The position numbers and the translations under genes are program-made. Under the pieces are notes generated by a model. That model worked only from the letters and a program-made list of their open reading frames with translations, had not been told where the DNA came from and ran no database searches. Shown here piece after piece: positions 1-5,769 of a stretch of 5,932 nucleotides of DNA (the first letter of the stretch is position 1; every line of letters starts with the position of its first letter). The stretch lies in contig CAITBU010000246.1 in the NCBI GenBank assembly GCA_903890595.1, positions 1-5,932 on the forward strand. The letters are read 5' to 3'. The stretch comes from an uncultured Holophagaceae bacterium. GTDB lineage: Bacteria; Acidobacteriota; Holophagae; Holophagales; Holophagaceae.

Positions 1-31
1 GCATCGCCAGGGCATCCCCGGGTCCACACTA

Positions 32-48
32 GCACCTGCACCAGGTGC
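32..48. terminator. Perfect hairpin, possible terminator
   Basis: A perfect inverted repeat GCACCTG / CAGGTGC with a 3-base CAC loop gives a 7-bp, G+C-rich stem. It begins 34 bases beyond the stop codon of the minus-strand hydrolase, so it is placed where a terminator could be. Neither strand has a T-run after it, so it is not a classic intrinsic terminator. The remainder of positions 1-81 holds no gene that I can support. Confidence 0.3.
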
Positions 49-81
49 CCTCCGGGCCGGCGCTTCGCCCAGGGGACGGGC

Positions 82-870
82 TCAGACCAGGAAGGCGCGC
101 ACAGCGGCCAGGAAGGCCTTGGGCTGTTCCAGGTGCATGGCGTGGGCGGCCCCAGCGAGCTCCTGGTAGGTGCCGCGGGGCAGCGCGGCGGCGAGGGCCT
201 TGCCTTCGGGCGGCAACACCAGGCGATCGTTCTGTGCGGCCAGCACGAGGGTGGGGTGAGTGATGGCACCCAGTCCGGCGGAGGCATCCCAGTCCGCCAA
301 GGCTGCCACCTGGCTGCGGAACTCCGCGGGCGTCGGGGCAAGCGGGTAGTCCGCCGCCAGCCTGGCAGCGGCGCGCACGGCCTGGGGGGTGCCCAGGAAG
401 CCCTGCGAGAAGATCCAGACGAACAGCTCCTGGTACCAGCCCGCGCGATCCGCGCCCTGCTCCAGGGCGGTGGCCAGGCTGCGGAACAACTGGAGGTTGC
501 GGGGCTGAATCGCCGCGAAGCTGCCAGCCAGGATCAGCCGGTCCAGACGGGCCGGGGCCAGGCTCGCCAGGGTGAGGGCGACGAGGCCGCCCATGGAGTG
601 GCCGAGGACGTGGACCTTGGGGTGGCCCAGGTGCTCCAGCAGGGCCAGCGCATCCGAGGCCATGGCCGCGATGGTGACCGGCCCGGGCCCCCGGCTCCGA
701 CCCGCACCGCGGTTGTCGAGCAGGATCACCCGGTAGCTCTGGGCCAGCGGTGTGAGAAGGCCGCCCCAGCTCAGAACATCCGAACCCAGCCCCGGGAGGA
801 GCAGCAGCGGCGCCCCTTCCCCGTGGACCTCGTAGTAGAGCTCGCTTCCGTCTCGCAACAGCATGGCCAT
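82..870 (-). CDS. Alpha/beta hydrolase (alpha/beta hydrolase fold-1 family)
   Basis: This is a 262-aa protein, the normal length for single-domain alpha/beta hydrolases, with no signal peptide and so probably cytoplasmic. Visible motifs in order are: DGSELYYEVHGEG at 7-19, the first strands; LLLLPGLG at 22-29, the oxyanion-loop region; LLDNRGAGRS at 50-59; the nucleophile elbow GHSMGG with Ser92; the acid Asp215 in QNDRL; and the catalytic His243 in GAAHAMHLEQP. The full triad is present, so it should be an active hydrolase. The cap (about 120-195) gives no substrate clue; esterase, lactonase (3-oxoadipate enol-lactonase-like) or haloperoxidase-like activity are all possible. Start choice is uncertain. 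ATG at 870 fits the family N-terminus but sits 13 bases from AGGAG. GTG at 879 is about 4 bases from it, ATG at 864 is further in, and the frame is open to GTG at 903. The gene is divergent from the SUMF1-like lipoprotein gene. Confidence 0.9.
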   Translation of the reverse strand: MAMLLRDGSELYYEVHGEGAPLLLLPGLGSDVLSWGGLLTPLAQSYRVILLDNRGAGRSRGPGPVTIAAMASDALALLEHLGHPKVHVLGHSMGGLVALTLASLAPARLDRLILAGSFAAIQPRNLQLFRSLATALEQGADRAGWYQELFVWIFSQGFLGTPQAVRAAARLAADYPLAPTPAEFRSQVAALADWDASAGLGAITHPTLVLAAQNDRLVLPPEGKALAAALPRGTYQELAGAAHAMHLEQPKAFLAAVRAFLV

Positions 871-916
871 GAGAGCCACTTTACTCCTGCGGGTTCTTGG
901 CACCTTTCTTCAAACC

Positions 917-945
917 ATGACAATTTGGCTAGAAGAAAAAATAAA
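917..945 (+). promoter_or_regulatory. Candidate promoter for the SUMF1-like lipoprotein gene
   Basis: ATGACA (917-922; 5 of 6 to the -35 consensus) and AATAAA (940-945; 4 of 6 to the -10 consensus) are separated by exactly 17 bases. They lie in the only A+T-rich stretch between two divergent genes. Transcription would start near 952, leaving a leader of about 60 bases. The assignment assumes a sigma-70-type factor and rests on consensus matching alone. Confidence 0.35.
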
Positions 946-969
946 AGAGATGACAGTATCAAGTATCAA
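941..969 (-). promoter_or_regulatory. Candidate promoter for the alpha/beta hydrolase
   Basis: Read on the minus strand, TTGATA (969-964; 5 of 6 to the -35 consensus) is followed after 17 bases by TTTTAT (946-941; 4 of 6 to the -10 consensus). It faces the hydrolase start about 70 bases away. Its -10 overlaps the -10 of the opposing plus-strand candidate, so the two promoters, if real, would compete for polymerase. Confidence 0.4.
955..968. repeat. Short tandem repeat of AGTATCA (two copies)
   Basis: Two perfect head-to-tail copies of the 7-mer AGTATCA occupy 955-961 and 962-968, followed by another A. On the minus strand each copy ends in a TTGATA-like box, so the hydrolase promoter has two possible -35 hexamers 7 bases apart. 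It could also be a regulator half-site pair or chance. Confidence 0.4.
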
Positions 970-1011
970 CCGCAGGCCTGAACATGCTGCCGCTGATGGC
1001 CGAGGTGAACG

Positions 1012-1887
1012 ATGCGTAGACTAAGGGCTTCGCTTGGTATCAAGCGGCTGATCCCAGGCCTGCTGGCCCTGGGTGTCGTCTCCTGTGGTGGGGGGCGCGT
1101 CGCTCCGGCGCCCCAGCCCAGTCCGCCCGCTCCCGTGGCCCTCAGCCTGCCCGGTGGGGTGGGGCTGGAGCTGGTGGGAATCCTGGCGAATCCGGGCGGC
1201 TTCCTGATGGGCTCACCGTCCGCCGAAGCGGGGCGCTACAGCGATGAAGGCCCCCAGCAGGCAGTCACGCTGCGCCAGTCCTATTACATGGGCAAGCTCG
1301 AGGTCACCCAGGCCCAGTGGCTGGCGGTGATGGGCAGCAACCCCAGCTGGTTCAAGGGCGACCTCGCACTGCCCGTGGAATCCGTGAGCTGGAATGACAT
1401 CACCAGGCCCGCGACGGGCTTCCTCGATCGCCTGAATGCACTGACCACCGCGACGCGACCTGCCGGGATGGCCTTCCGCCTGCCCACTGGGGCAGAGTGG
1501 GAGTACGCCGCCCGCGCTGGCACCGCAACCCGCTATTCCTGGGGGGAGGACCTGGCGGGCGCTGCCATCGGCAACCATGCGTGGTACAGCGCCAATGCCG
1601 ACGGCGGGAGCGGCCGCATGACGCACCGGGCGGGCGGGAAGCTTCCGAATCCGTGGGGACTGTATGACATGGCCGGCAACGTGGCGGAGTGGTGCCAGGA
1701 CTGGTACGGCAGCTACAGCTCCCTGCCCCTGACGAACCCCACGGGGCCCACCGGCGGACAGCACAAGCTGCTGATGGGCGGCAGCTGGGAGTACGACGCG
1801 AACGGCTGCCGCTCGGCCTACCGGGACGCCCTCGGACCGGACAGCCGCGTCAATGCCGTGGGCTTCCGTCTGATCCTGGCGCCCTAG
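1012..1887 (+). CDS. SUMF1/FGE-sulfatase-domain lipoprotein lacking the catalytic cysteine pair
   Basis: This is a 291-aa protein. Residues 1-25 are a lipoprotein signal peptide: basic MRRLR, a hydrophobic core, and lipobox VVSC with Cys25 as the lipidated residue. A Pro/Ala-rich linker (31-41) follows. Residues ~46-291 are an FGE-sulfatase (PF03781-type) domain, shown by GGFLMGS (62-68), GKLEVTQAQW, NPSWF, PVESVSWND, RLPTGAEWEYAARAG, NPWGLYDMAGNVAEWCQDW (213-231), MGGSW (255-259), CRSAYR (266-271) and GFRL. Active FGE enzymes use two cysteines shortly after GGS(Y/W). Here that stretch has a single Cys266, in the place usual for non-catalytic family members, so sulfatase activation is unlikely. 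A binding or structural role at the envelope, or another redox activity, is more plausible. The ATG is preceded by GAGGTGA at 1002-1008. The 1964 gene follows on the same strand after 76 bp. Confidence 0.93.
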   Translation: MRRLRASLGIKRLIPGLLALGVVSCGGGRVAPAPQPSPPAPVALSLPGGVGLELVGILANPGGFLMGSPSAEAGRYSDEGPQQAVTLRQSYYMGKLEVTQAQWLAVMGSNPSWFKGDLALPVESVSWNDITRPATGFLDRLNALTTATRPAGMAFRLPTGAEWEYAARAGTATRYSWGEDLAGAAIGNHAWYSANADGGSGRMTHRAGGKLPNPWGLYDMAGNVAEWCQDWYGSYSSLPLTNPTGPTGGQHKLLMGGSWEYDANGCRSAYRDALGPDSRVNAVGFRLILAP

Positions 1888-1908
1888 CCCTTACCCGCCA
1901 CAGTCCTG

Positions 1909-1921
1909 GGCACCGCGTGCC
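1909..1921 (+). terminator. Weak hairpin after the SUMF1-like gene
   Basis: GGCAC / GTGCC with a CGC loop forms a 5-bp stem followed by TTT, 21 bases past the stop codon. It is short and has only three T residues, so it would be leaky at best. The downstream gene on the same strand may be partly co-transcribed. Confidence 0.25.
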
Positions 1922-1952
1922 TTTGCCACCCTCTGGTCAATGCCCTGAATGC

Positions 1953-1956
1953 GAGG
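1953..1956 (+). promoter_or_regulatory. Ribosome binding site that decides the start at 1964
   Basis: GAGG lies 7 bases before the ATG at 1964. The alternative in-frame ATG at 1949 has no purine-rich sequence at a suitable distance. Starting at 1964 also gives a clean signal peptide beginning MRLPK. Confidence 0.6.
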
Positions 1957-1963
1957 TTTGGTC

Positions 1964-3769
1964 ATGCGACTTCCGAAGAGTCTCCTCCTGGCAGGGCTGC
2001 TCCTGGCGGCCCCCCAGGCCTCCGCTTATGACACGGACAGTCACTTCTGTCTGGTCTACATGATCGCCCGCGACAGCGGCTTCACGCCGGACGAGGCGCG
2101 CCAGATCGCCACCATGGTGGAGTACACCGACTGGGACGCACGGACCGAACCCGTCGATGGCGGCGGCGAGCAGCGGCGCAAGTTCCACTTCCCCTGCAAC
2201 TCAGACAGGTCGGGCAGCTACACCCGACAGAACAGTGCCTGGGGCAAGCACAACGTGAACATCGGCCTGTCCATCAACAACCTCACCCACCTGGGTCTGG
2301 CCATCCATGTCTACCAGGACAGCTACGGCCATGAGGGGTATGGCCAGAAGGTGGGCCACATCTTTGCCAAGTGGATCCACTCCCCGGACTTCCCGTGGCG
2401 GAATCCAGGCAAGTTCAAGACCATGGTCACGAATGTCTACGGCGTCATGAAACAGTACCGGATCAACAACATCCTGGCGCCGAAGGAGCCGGTCCTCACC
2501 CCGGAGTATTTCGCGGCGTGCGCCACCTATGTCCCCCCTGACTGGCGCTGGGGCTGGCCCACCACCTCGCGCTACAACGAGTTCAACCTGAACCACCGGA
2601 TCGACATGTGGATGTCGTATATCAACGACAAATTCCCCGGTGAAAAGCCGGTCTACGAGAAACCCTCGGCGGCCGTCCTGAAGGAAGTGGATGCCGTCCT
2701 GGCCAAGTACGCGCTGCCGGAGAAGGAAGACGAATGCGATGCCCGGGAATGGGCCATCATCGGCCACCTCGGCGCCCCCGGCAGCAGAGCAGCCGAGCAT
2801 TCCGTGGGACCGGCCCCGACCGCGCTGGCTGCCCTCGATGAGGCCGCCATCGAGCGAATCCAGGAGATGCCGGTCAAGTGGGGCGCCCAGTACCTCGTGA
2901 ACCAGGCGCCGCAGGTCTACCGGGACCCCCGCGTCGAGGCCCAGCTCGGCAACGAGACGGGCTTCGGAGCCATCCTGGACGCCAGCAGCCACAGCACGGA
3001 TCCGACCCTGGCGGCCCGGGTGCTGATGAACTGGGAGCTGAGTGCCGTGGACCTCAACACCCAGTGGGAAGCGCGCCTGGACAGCCCGGATCTGCGCCTG
3101 CGAGCGCTCAGTGCGGGCGCCCTCAGCAGCCAGGAGACGGTGTCCCTGGCCACGGCCGAGAAGCTGCGCCTCGCCTACAAGGGGATCGCGGAGGCCGCCC
3201 TGCCGGCGGCAGACCGCCTGGACATCATGGAGCTGTTCCCCACTTCCCCGGAAGTCATCGCCACCTACGCCCCCGCCACCGTGCGGTTCTTCCAGGGGCT
3301 GCTCGCCGACCCAGCCGCAGCCGAGGCGGCAGCAGCAAAGCTCTATCTGATCGGCGCCACCGTGACCGCCACGCTCACCCTGCAGGAGGCCTCCGTGGCG
3401 GAGGTGGATGCCGTGCGCGCCACGGCCTTCGCCGCACTGCAGAGCCTAGCAATTCAGGACCTACCCAGCGGGGTCCGGTACTGGGCCATCCGGGCTCATG
3501 AGGACCTCGACCCAGGGCTGCACAACTCCGCATCGGACCAGGACAACCTGAAGCGGCTCGCCAAGATCTGGTCTGATGCGGTGGTCGTGGGAGATGTGGA
3601 CGCGCTCCAGGGCGCGGCCATCGCCCTGGCCTCCTTCGATCTGACGGACAAGGTGCCCAGCGCCCTGGTCGAAGCCATGCGCGCCAGCCTCGTCAACCCG
3701 GCTTTTGCCACCATCGGCCTCGATATCCGCTACGCCCTGCAGGAGACCGCAGGCGACAAGATTCCCTAG
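1964..3769 (+). CDS. Secreted protein with zinc-phospholipase C/DUF6765-like N-terminal domain and helical C-terminal region
   Basis: This is a 601-aa protein. Residues 1-21 form a Sec signal peptide with probable cleavage at ASA|YD and no lipobox, so it should be periplasmic or secreted. The N-terminal region (22-260) carries a His/Asp-rich pattern: DTDSHF (H27), EYTDWD (D56, D58), KFHFP (H75), LGLAIHVYQDSYGHEGYG (H115, D119, H123), VGH (H132) and HSPDFP (H139, D142). The HxxxDSxxHxG arrangement followed by GH and PD resembles helical metal-binding proteins of the zinc-dependent phospholipase C / DUF6765 type, so a metal-dependent hydrolase is my inference; the substrate is unknown. The mature protein has only four cysteines (29, 78, 186, 258), all in this half, which would allow two disulfides. 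Residues ~270-601 are Ala/Leu-rich, appear almost entirely helical, lack cysteine, and may be HEAT-like, though I see no clean repeat unit. No close named homologue is recognised. Confidence 0.88.
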   Translation: MRLPKSLLLAGLLLAAPQASAYDTDSHFCLVYMIARDSGFTPDEARQIATMVEYTDWDARTEPVDGGGEQRRKFHFPCNSDRSGSYTRQNSAWGKHNVNIGLSINNLTHLGLAIHVYQDSYGHEGYGQKVGHIFAKWIHSPDFPWRNPGKFKTMVTNVYGVMKQYRINNILAPKEPVLTPEYFAACATYVPPDWRWGWPTTSRYNEFNLNHRIDMWMSYINDKFPGEKPVYEKPSAAVLKEVDAVLAKYALPEKEDECDAREWAIIGHLGAPGSRAAEHSVGPAPTALAALDEAAIERIQEMPVKWGAQYLVNQAPQVYRDPRVEAQLGNETGFGAILDASSHSTDPTLAARVLMNWELSAVDLNTQWEARLDSPDLRLRALSAGALSSQETVSLATAEKLRLAYKGIAEAALPAADRLDIMELFPTSPEVIATYAPATVRFFQGLLADPAAAEAAAAKLYLIGATVTATLTLQEASVAEVDAVRATAFAALQSLAIQDLPSGVRYWAIRAHEDLDPGLHNSASDQDNLKRLAKIWSDAVVVGDVDALQGAAIALASFDLTDKVPSALVEAMRASLVNPAFATIGLDIRYALQETAGDKIP

Positions 3770-3825
3770 CTTCTGGAGAGAGAGGAATCCCGAACCATCT
3801 GAATGCCACACCTGATTTCGCCGAT

Positions 3826-3838
3826 GCCCGGCGCGGGT
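3826..3838. terminator. Short hairpin between convergent genes, weak terminator candidate
   Basis: CCCG / CGGG with a GCG loop (3827-3837), plus a G-T closing pair, lies in the 68-bp gap between the convergent stop codons at 3769 and 3838, directly against the stop codon of the minus-strand gene. The stem is only 4-5 bp and has no T-run on either strand. It is the only hairpin I see in the gap, and it may not terminate transcription. Confidence 0.2.
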
Positions 3839-5607
3839 TACTGAGCCATCCAGTTCCGGACATCCAGGAGCAGCTTATCGGGCTGCGCCGAGGAGACGGA
3901 GTGACCGGAGGTTGGATAGTAGGGGTACTGGATGGTGACGCTGGCAGGGGTGGCCAGCGGCGCCAGGGAGCCCGGAACGTAGTTCACCTGGAAGGTGCCG
4001 TGGGTCTTCAGGGGCGTCTGGCTGCCCCGCACCGTTGCGACGGACTTGACGATGCTGGCGTGCCGCTCCAGAGCCTTGGGCAGGGCCGGGGAGTAGATCA
4101 CCAGGTCCAGCTCGGCATCGGTCAGCAGTGTGGAGACCAGGCTGATGTTCTCCAGGAACATGTTGCCGAAGAGGGGCGACTTATCGGGACTGACGGGGAA
4201 GCCTTTGACGGTGGCCTGATTGCTCATGAACCGCTTGAAGACGTAGGCGTTGGTGGTGTCGAGGTGGGCGTCCCAGTAGTCCGGTTTGCCGAACTCGGCC
4301 TCGAAGGAGCCGGCGCCCTGGGCGCCCAACAGCGAGGCCTGGTAGAGGTTGGACTCCTCCTGGGTTTCGATCCAGGCCTTGGCCCAGTCGGACAGGTCCT
4401 CCCCCGCCGTGGCGGTCATGGAGCTCCCGCCCGTGTGGTAGCGGTAGGCTTCGGTCCGCTGCTCTTTCCGGAAGCCGGGGATGTTCCTCACATCCTGGCC
4501 GCCGAGCAGGGTGTTCATGGCACTCACGCTGGTCAGGCTCTGGAGCGCGAAGGTCTCCAGGGAATCCGAATAGGCGTAGAAGGGCGAGTTCGCCCACTTG
4601 GTGTAGATGTAGCGGTCCCTGCCGCAGAAGGGCAGCACCACGAAGGTGACATAGGTGAACTTGTCGACGTTTCCAGCCCGCAGGAACGGCAGGCCCCAGG
4701 CTTCCCGGGAGATCTGGTCGATGACGGAGCCATCCTGGTAGTAGAGGGTGCCGGCTTCCTGGTTCTGGTAGTCCCCCGTGAGCTGCGGCTGGATAAGGAT
4801 CTGCCGGCCGAACTGCCGGGCCACAATTTCCGGGGCTACGCTCACGGTGCCAGTGGCCAGCCCCTGACTGAAGAAGCTCTTAATCTCCGCCGCCAGGGTG
4901 GCGTCCTTGTAGACCTTTGCTCCCGTGCCGTACTGCTCGTGGAAGAGCAGGAGGTTCAGCATGGTGGACACGCGGGTGCCCCCGTAGCTCTCCCCCACCA
5001 GCACCACCGGGTTGTTGCGGATATCGCTGTGCTCGTCGAGGAAGCGGAGCAGCACGCGGATCACCTGGGCCGCATCGATGAAGGGGTTCTGGTTCTGCGC
5101 ATCAAACTCGGCCTGCCGCTTCAGGGTGACATCAGGGTTCGGCATGAGGTTGTAGGAGAACCCGGTCATCGGCGCATCGATGTAGAGCAGGTTGCCGATG
5201 GCCGTCCAGCTCTGGGGGTTCTTGGAGAGCTGCGCACCCGCGCTCTGCTGGTGCTCCCGGTCCAGGGTGTAGGGGGCTGTGTTCATGCTGAACAGGTTGC
5301 TCGTGGTGGCGCAGCCAGGGCCGCCATTGAGGAACACGAACAGGGGGGCATCCTTCGGAGCCATGCCAGTCGCCGGGAAGTAGGCGTTCCAGATGCGGGC
5401 CCGAGTGGAGGTGAGGTTCAGGGTCGCTAGCCCCGTCTTTTGAAAGCTGAAGGGGATGCTCTCGAGTTCCGTGAACCCGGCCTGGCTCTGGCTGGACGGG
5501 AGGATCACCGCCAAGTGAGGCCGGGTCGATCCATTCCCGTAGCACCCACCCAGGCTCAGAGCCAGAAGCAGCGCGCCGCCACCAAGCAGACGATTGGCAA
5601 TCCTCAT
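3838..5607 (-). CDS. Serine carboxypeptidase-like lipoprotein (peptidase S10)
   Basis: This is a 589-aa protein. Residues 1-22 are a lipoprotein signal peptide ending in lipobox LGGC (Cys22), so it should be membrane-anchored and face outward. S10 family marks in order are: FLNGGPGCATTSN (92-104), the oxyanion and substrate-binding strand; NLLYIDAPMTGFSYN (139-153), matching the family's NLL(F/Y)ID.P.GtGFSY; VLVGESYGG (202-210) with nucleophile Ser207; and SGHSVSSAQP (567-576) with catalytic His569. The only non-lipidated cysteines are Cys99 and Cys328, matching the conserved disulfide from the GGPGC cysteine in this family (Cys60-Cys334 in cathepsin A). The acid is odd: where family members show a YsGD.D segment, this protein reads LVIYSPALP (502-510) with no Asp. 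The expected role is removing C-terminal residues from peptides outside the cytoplasm. It is longer than eukaryotic S10 enzymes, with an enlarged cap between Ser207 and His569. The ATG at 5607 is preferred over GTG at 5616 because AGAGG sits 8 bases upstream. Confidence 0.93.
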   Translation of the reverse strand: MRIANRLLGGGALLLALSLGGCYGNGSTRPHLAVILPSSQSQAGFTELESIPFSFQKTGLATLNLTSTRARIWNAYFPATGMAPKDAPLFVFLNGGPGCATTSNLFSMNTAPYTLDREHQQSAGAQLSKNPQSWTAIGNLLYIDAPMTGFSYNLMPNPDVTLKRQAEFDAQNQNPFIDAAQVIRVLLRFLDEHSDIRNNPVVLVGESYGGTRVSTMLNLLLFHEQYGTGAKVYKDATLAAEIKSFFSQGLATGTVSVAPEIVARQFGRQILIQPQLTGDYQNQEAGTLYYQDGSVIDQISREAWGLPFLRAGNVDKFTYVTFVVLPFCGRDRYIYTKWANSPFYAYSDSLETFALQSLTSVSAMNTLLGGQDVRNIPGFRKEQRTEAYRYHTGGSSMTATAGEDLSDWAKAWIETQEESNLYQASLLGAQGAGSFEAEFGKPDYWDAHLDTTNAYVFKRFMSNQATVKGFPVSPDKSPLFGNMFLENISLVSTLLTDAELDLVIYSPALPKALERHASIVKSVATVRGSQTPLKTHGTFQVNYVPGSLAPLATPASVTIQYPYYPTSGHSVSSAQPDKLLLDVRNWMAQ

Positions 5608-5615
5608 GGGGGGCA

Positions 5616-5620
5616 CCTCT
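5616..5620 (-). promoter_or_regulatory. Ribosome binding site that decides the S10 start
   Basis: On the minus strand AGAGG (5620-5616) ends 8 bases before the ATG at 5607. The in-frame GTG whose first base is 5616 overlaps this sequence and so cannot use it. This favours the 589-residue protein with the lipoprotein signal starting MRIANRL. Confidence 0.6.
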
Positions 5621-5639
5621 GGAGCGATTGTGAGACGGA

Positions 5640-5667
5640 ATCAAAAAAAAGATATGCATATCGTCAA
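5640..5667 (-). promoter_or_regulatory. Candidate promoter of the S10 gene
   Basis: On the minus strand TTGACG (5667-5662; 5 of 6 to the -35 consensus) and TTTGAT (5645-5640; 4 of 6 to the -10 consensus) are 16 bases apart. Transcription would begin near 5633, leaving a leader of about 25 bases before the ATG at 5607. The spacer holds a perfect palindrome and a T-run. The evidence is consensus matching and position only. Confidence 0.35.
5651..5662. promoter_or_regulatory. 12-bp perfect palindrome, operator candidate
   Basis: GATATGCATATC is identical to its own reverse complement over all 12 bases and is flanked by an eight-A run at 5643-5650. It is A+T-rich in a G+C-rich genome and lies in the spacer of the candidate S10 promoter, touching its -35 box, where a dimeric repressor would block polymerase. 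The rest of the divergent gap (5668-5756) shows no other clear repeat and no convincing promoter for the rightward gene. Confidence 0.4.
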
Positions 5668-5758
5668 CGCAGTGTCCAGTTGCGCTAAGTCTGTGAACGT
5701 GTAGGGTTATTTCTCCCAAGTTCGCGGGGGCTTTATGAGATAGTCCTCAGTCTCGCAT

Positions 5759-5763
5759 GGAGG
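5759..5763 (+). promoter_or_regulatory. Ribosome binding site of the edge-truncated lipoprotein gene
   Basis: GGAGG lies 6 bases before the ATG at 5770, a near-ideal Shine-Dalgarno arrangement. It identifies a gene that has no stop codon within the window. The nearby ATG at 5757 is in a different frame and overlaps this site, so it is not the start. Confidence 0.65.
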
Positions 5764-5769
5764 ACCGGC

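Noticed and set aside
1..41. Possible start of a further minus-strand gene at GTG 41 (MQVLVWTRGCPG...), with GGAGG seven bases upstream
   Set aside because: Only 13 codons are visible, the start codon sits in a hairpin loop, and other frames are equally open. There is not enough sequence to call it.
133..981. A 282-codon plus-strand open frame antisense to the hydrolase
   Set aside because: It mirrors the alpha/beta hydrolase gene, whose complete catalytic triad proves the minus-strand reading. The plus-strand product has low-complexity Gly/Gln/Arg-rich composition and no recognisable motif.
1012..1887. Assignment of the FGE-domain lipoprotein as a sulfatase-activating enzyme
   Set aside because: The paired catalytic cysteines after GGS(Y/W) are absent, and no sulfatase is nearby.
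1949..1963. In-frame upstream ATG at 1949 as the start of the secreted protein
   Set aside because: It has no Shine-Dalgarno sequence at a suitable distance and would add MRGLV before a signal peptide that is already complete from 1964.
2201..2992. A 263-codon minus-strand open frame opposite the secreted protein
   Set aside because: It is a shadow of the plus-strand gene, which has a signal peptide, a good ribosome site and a coherent metal-site pattern. The shadow has none of these.
2878..3501. A 207-codon plus-strand frame inside the secreted protein gene
   Set aside because: It is an overlapping out-of-frame Gly/Arg/Pro-rich reading typical of G+C-rich coding DNA, with no independent ribosome site.
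3901..5430. A 509-codon plus-strand open frame antisense to the S10 gene
   Set aside because: The opposite strand encodes an unmistakable S10 protein with signal peptide and catalytic motifs. The antisense product is Gly/Val/His-rich without domain features and reflects high G+C codon bias.
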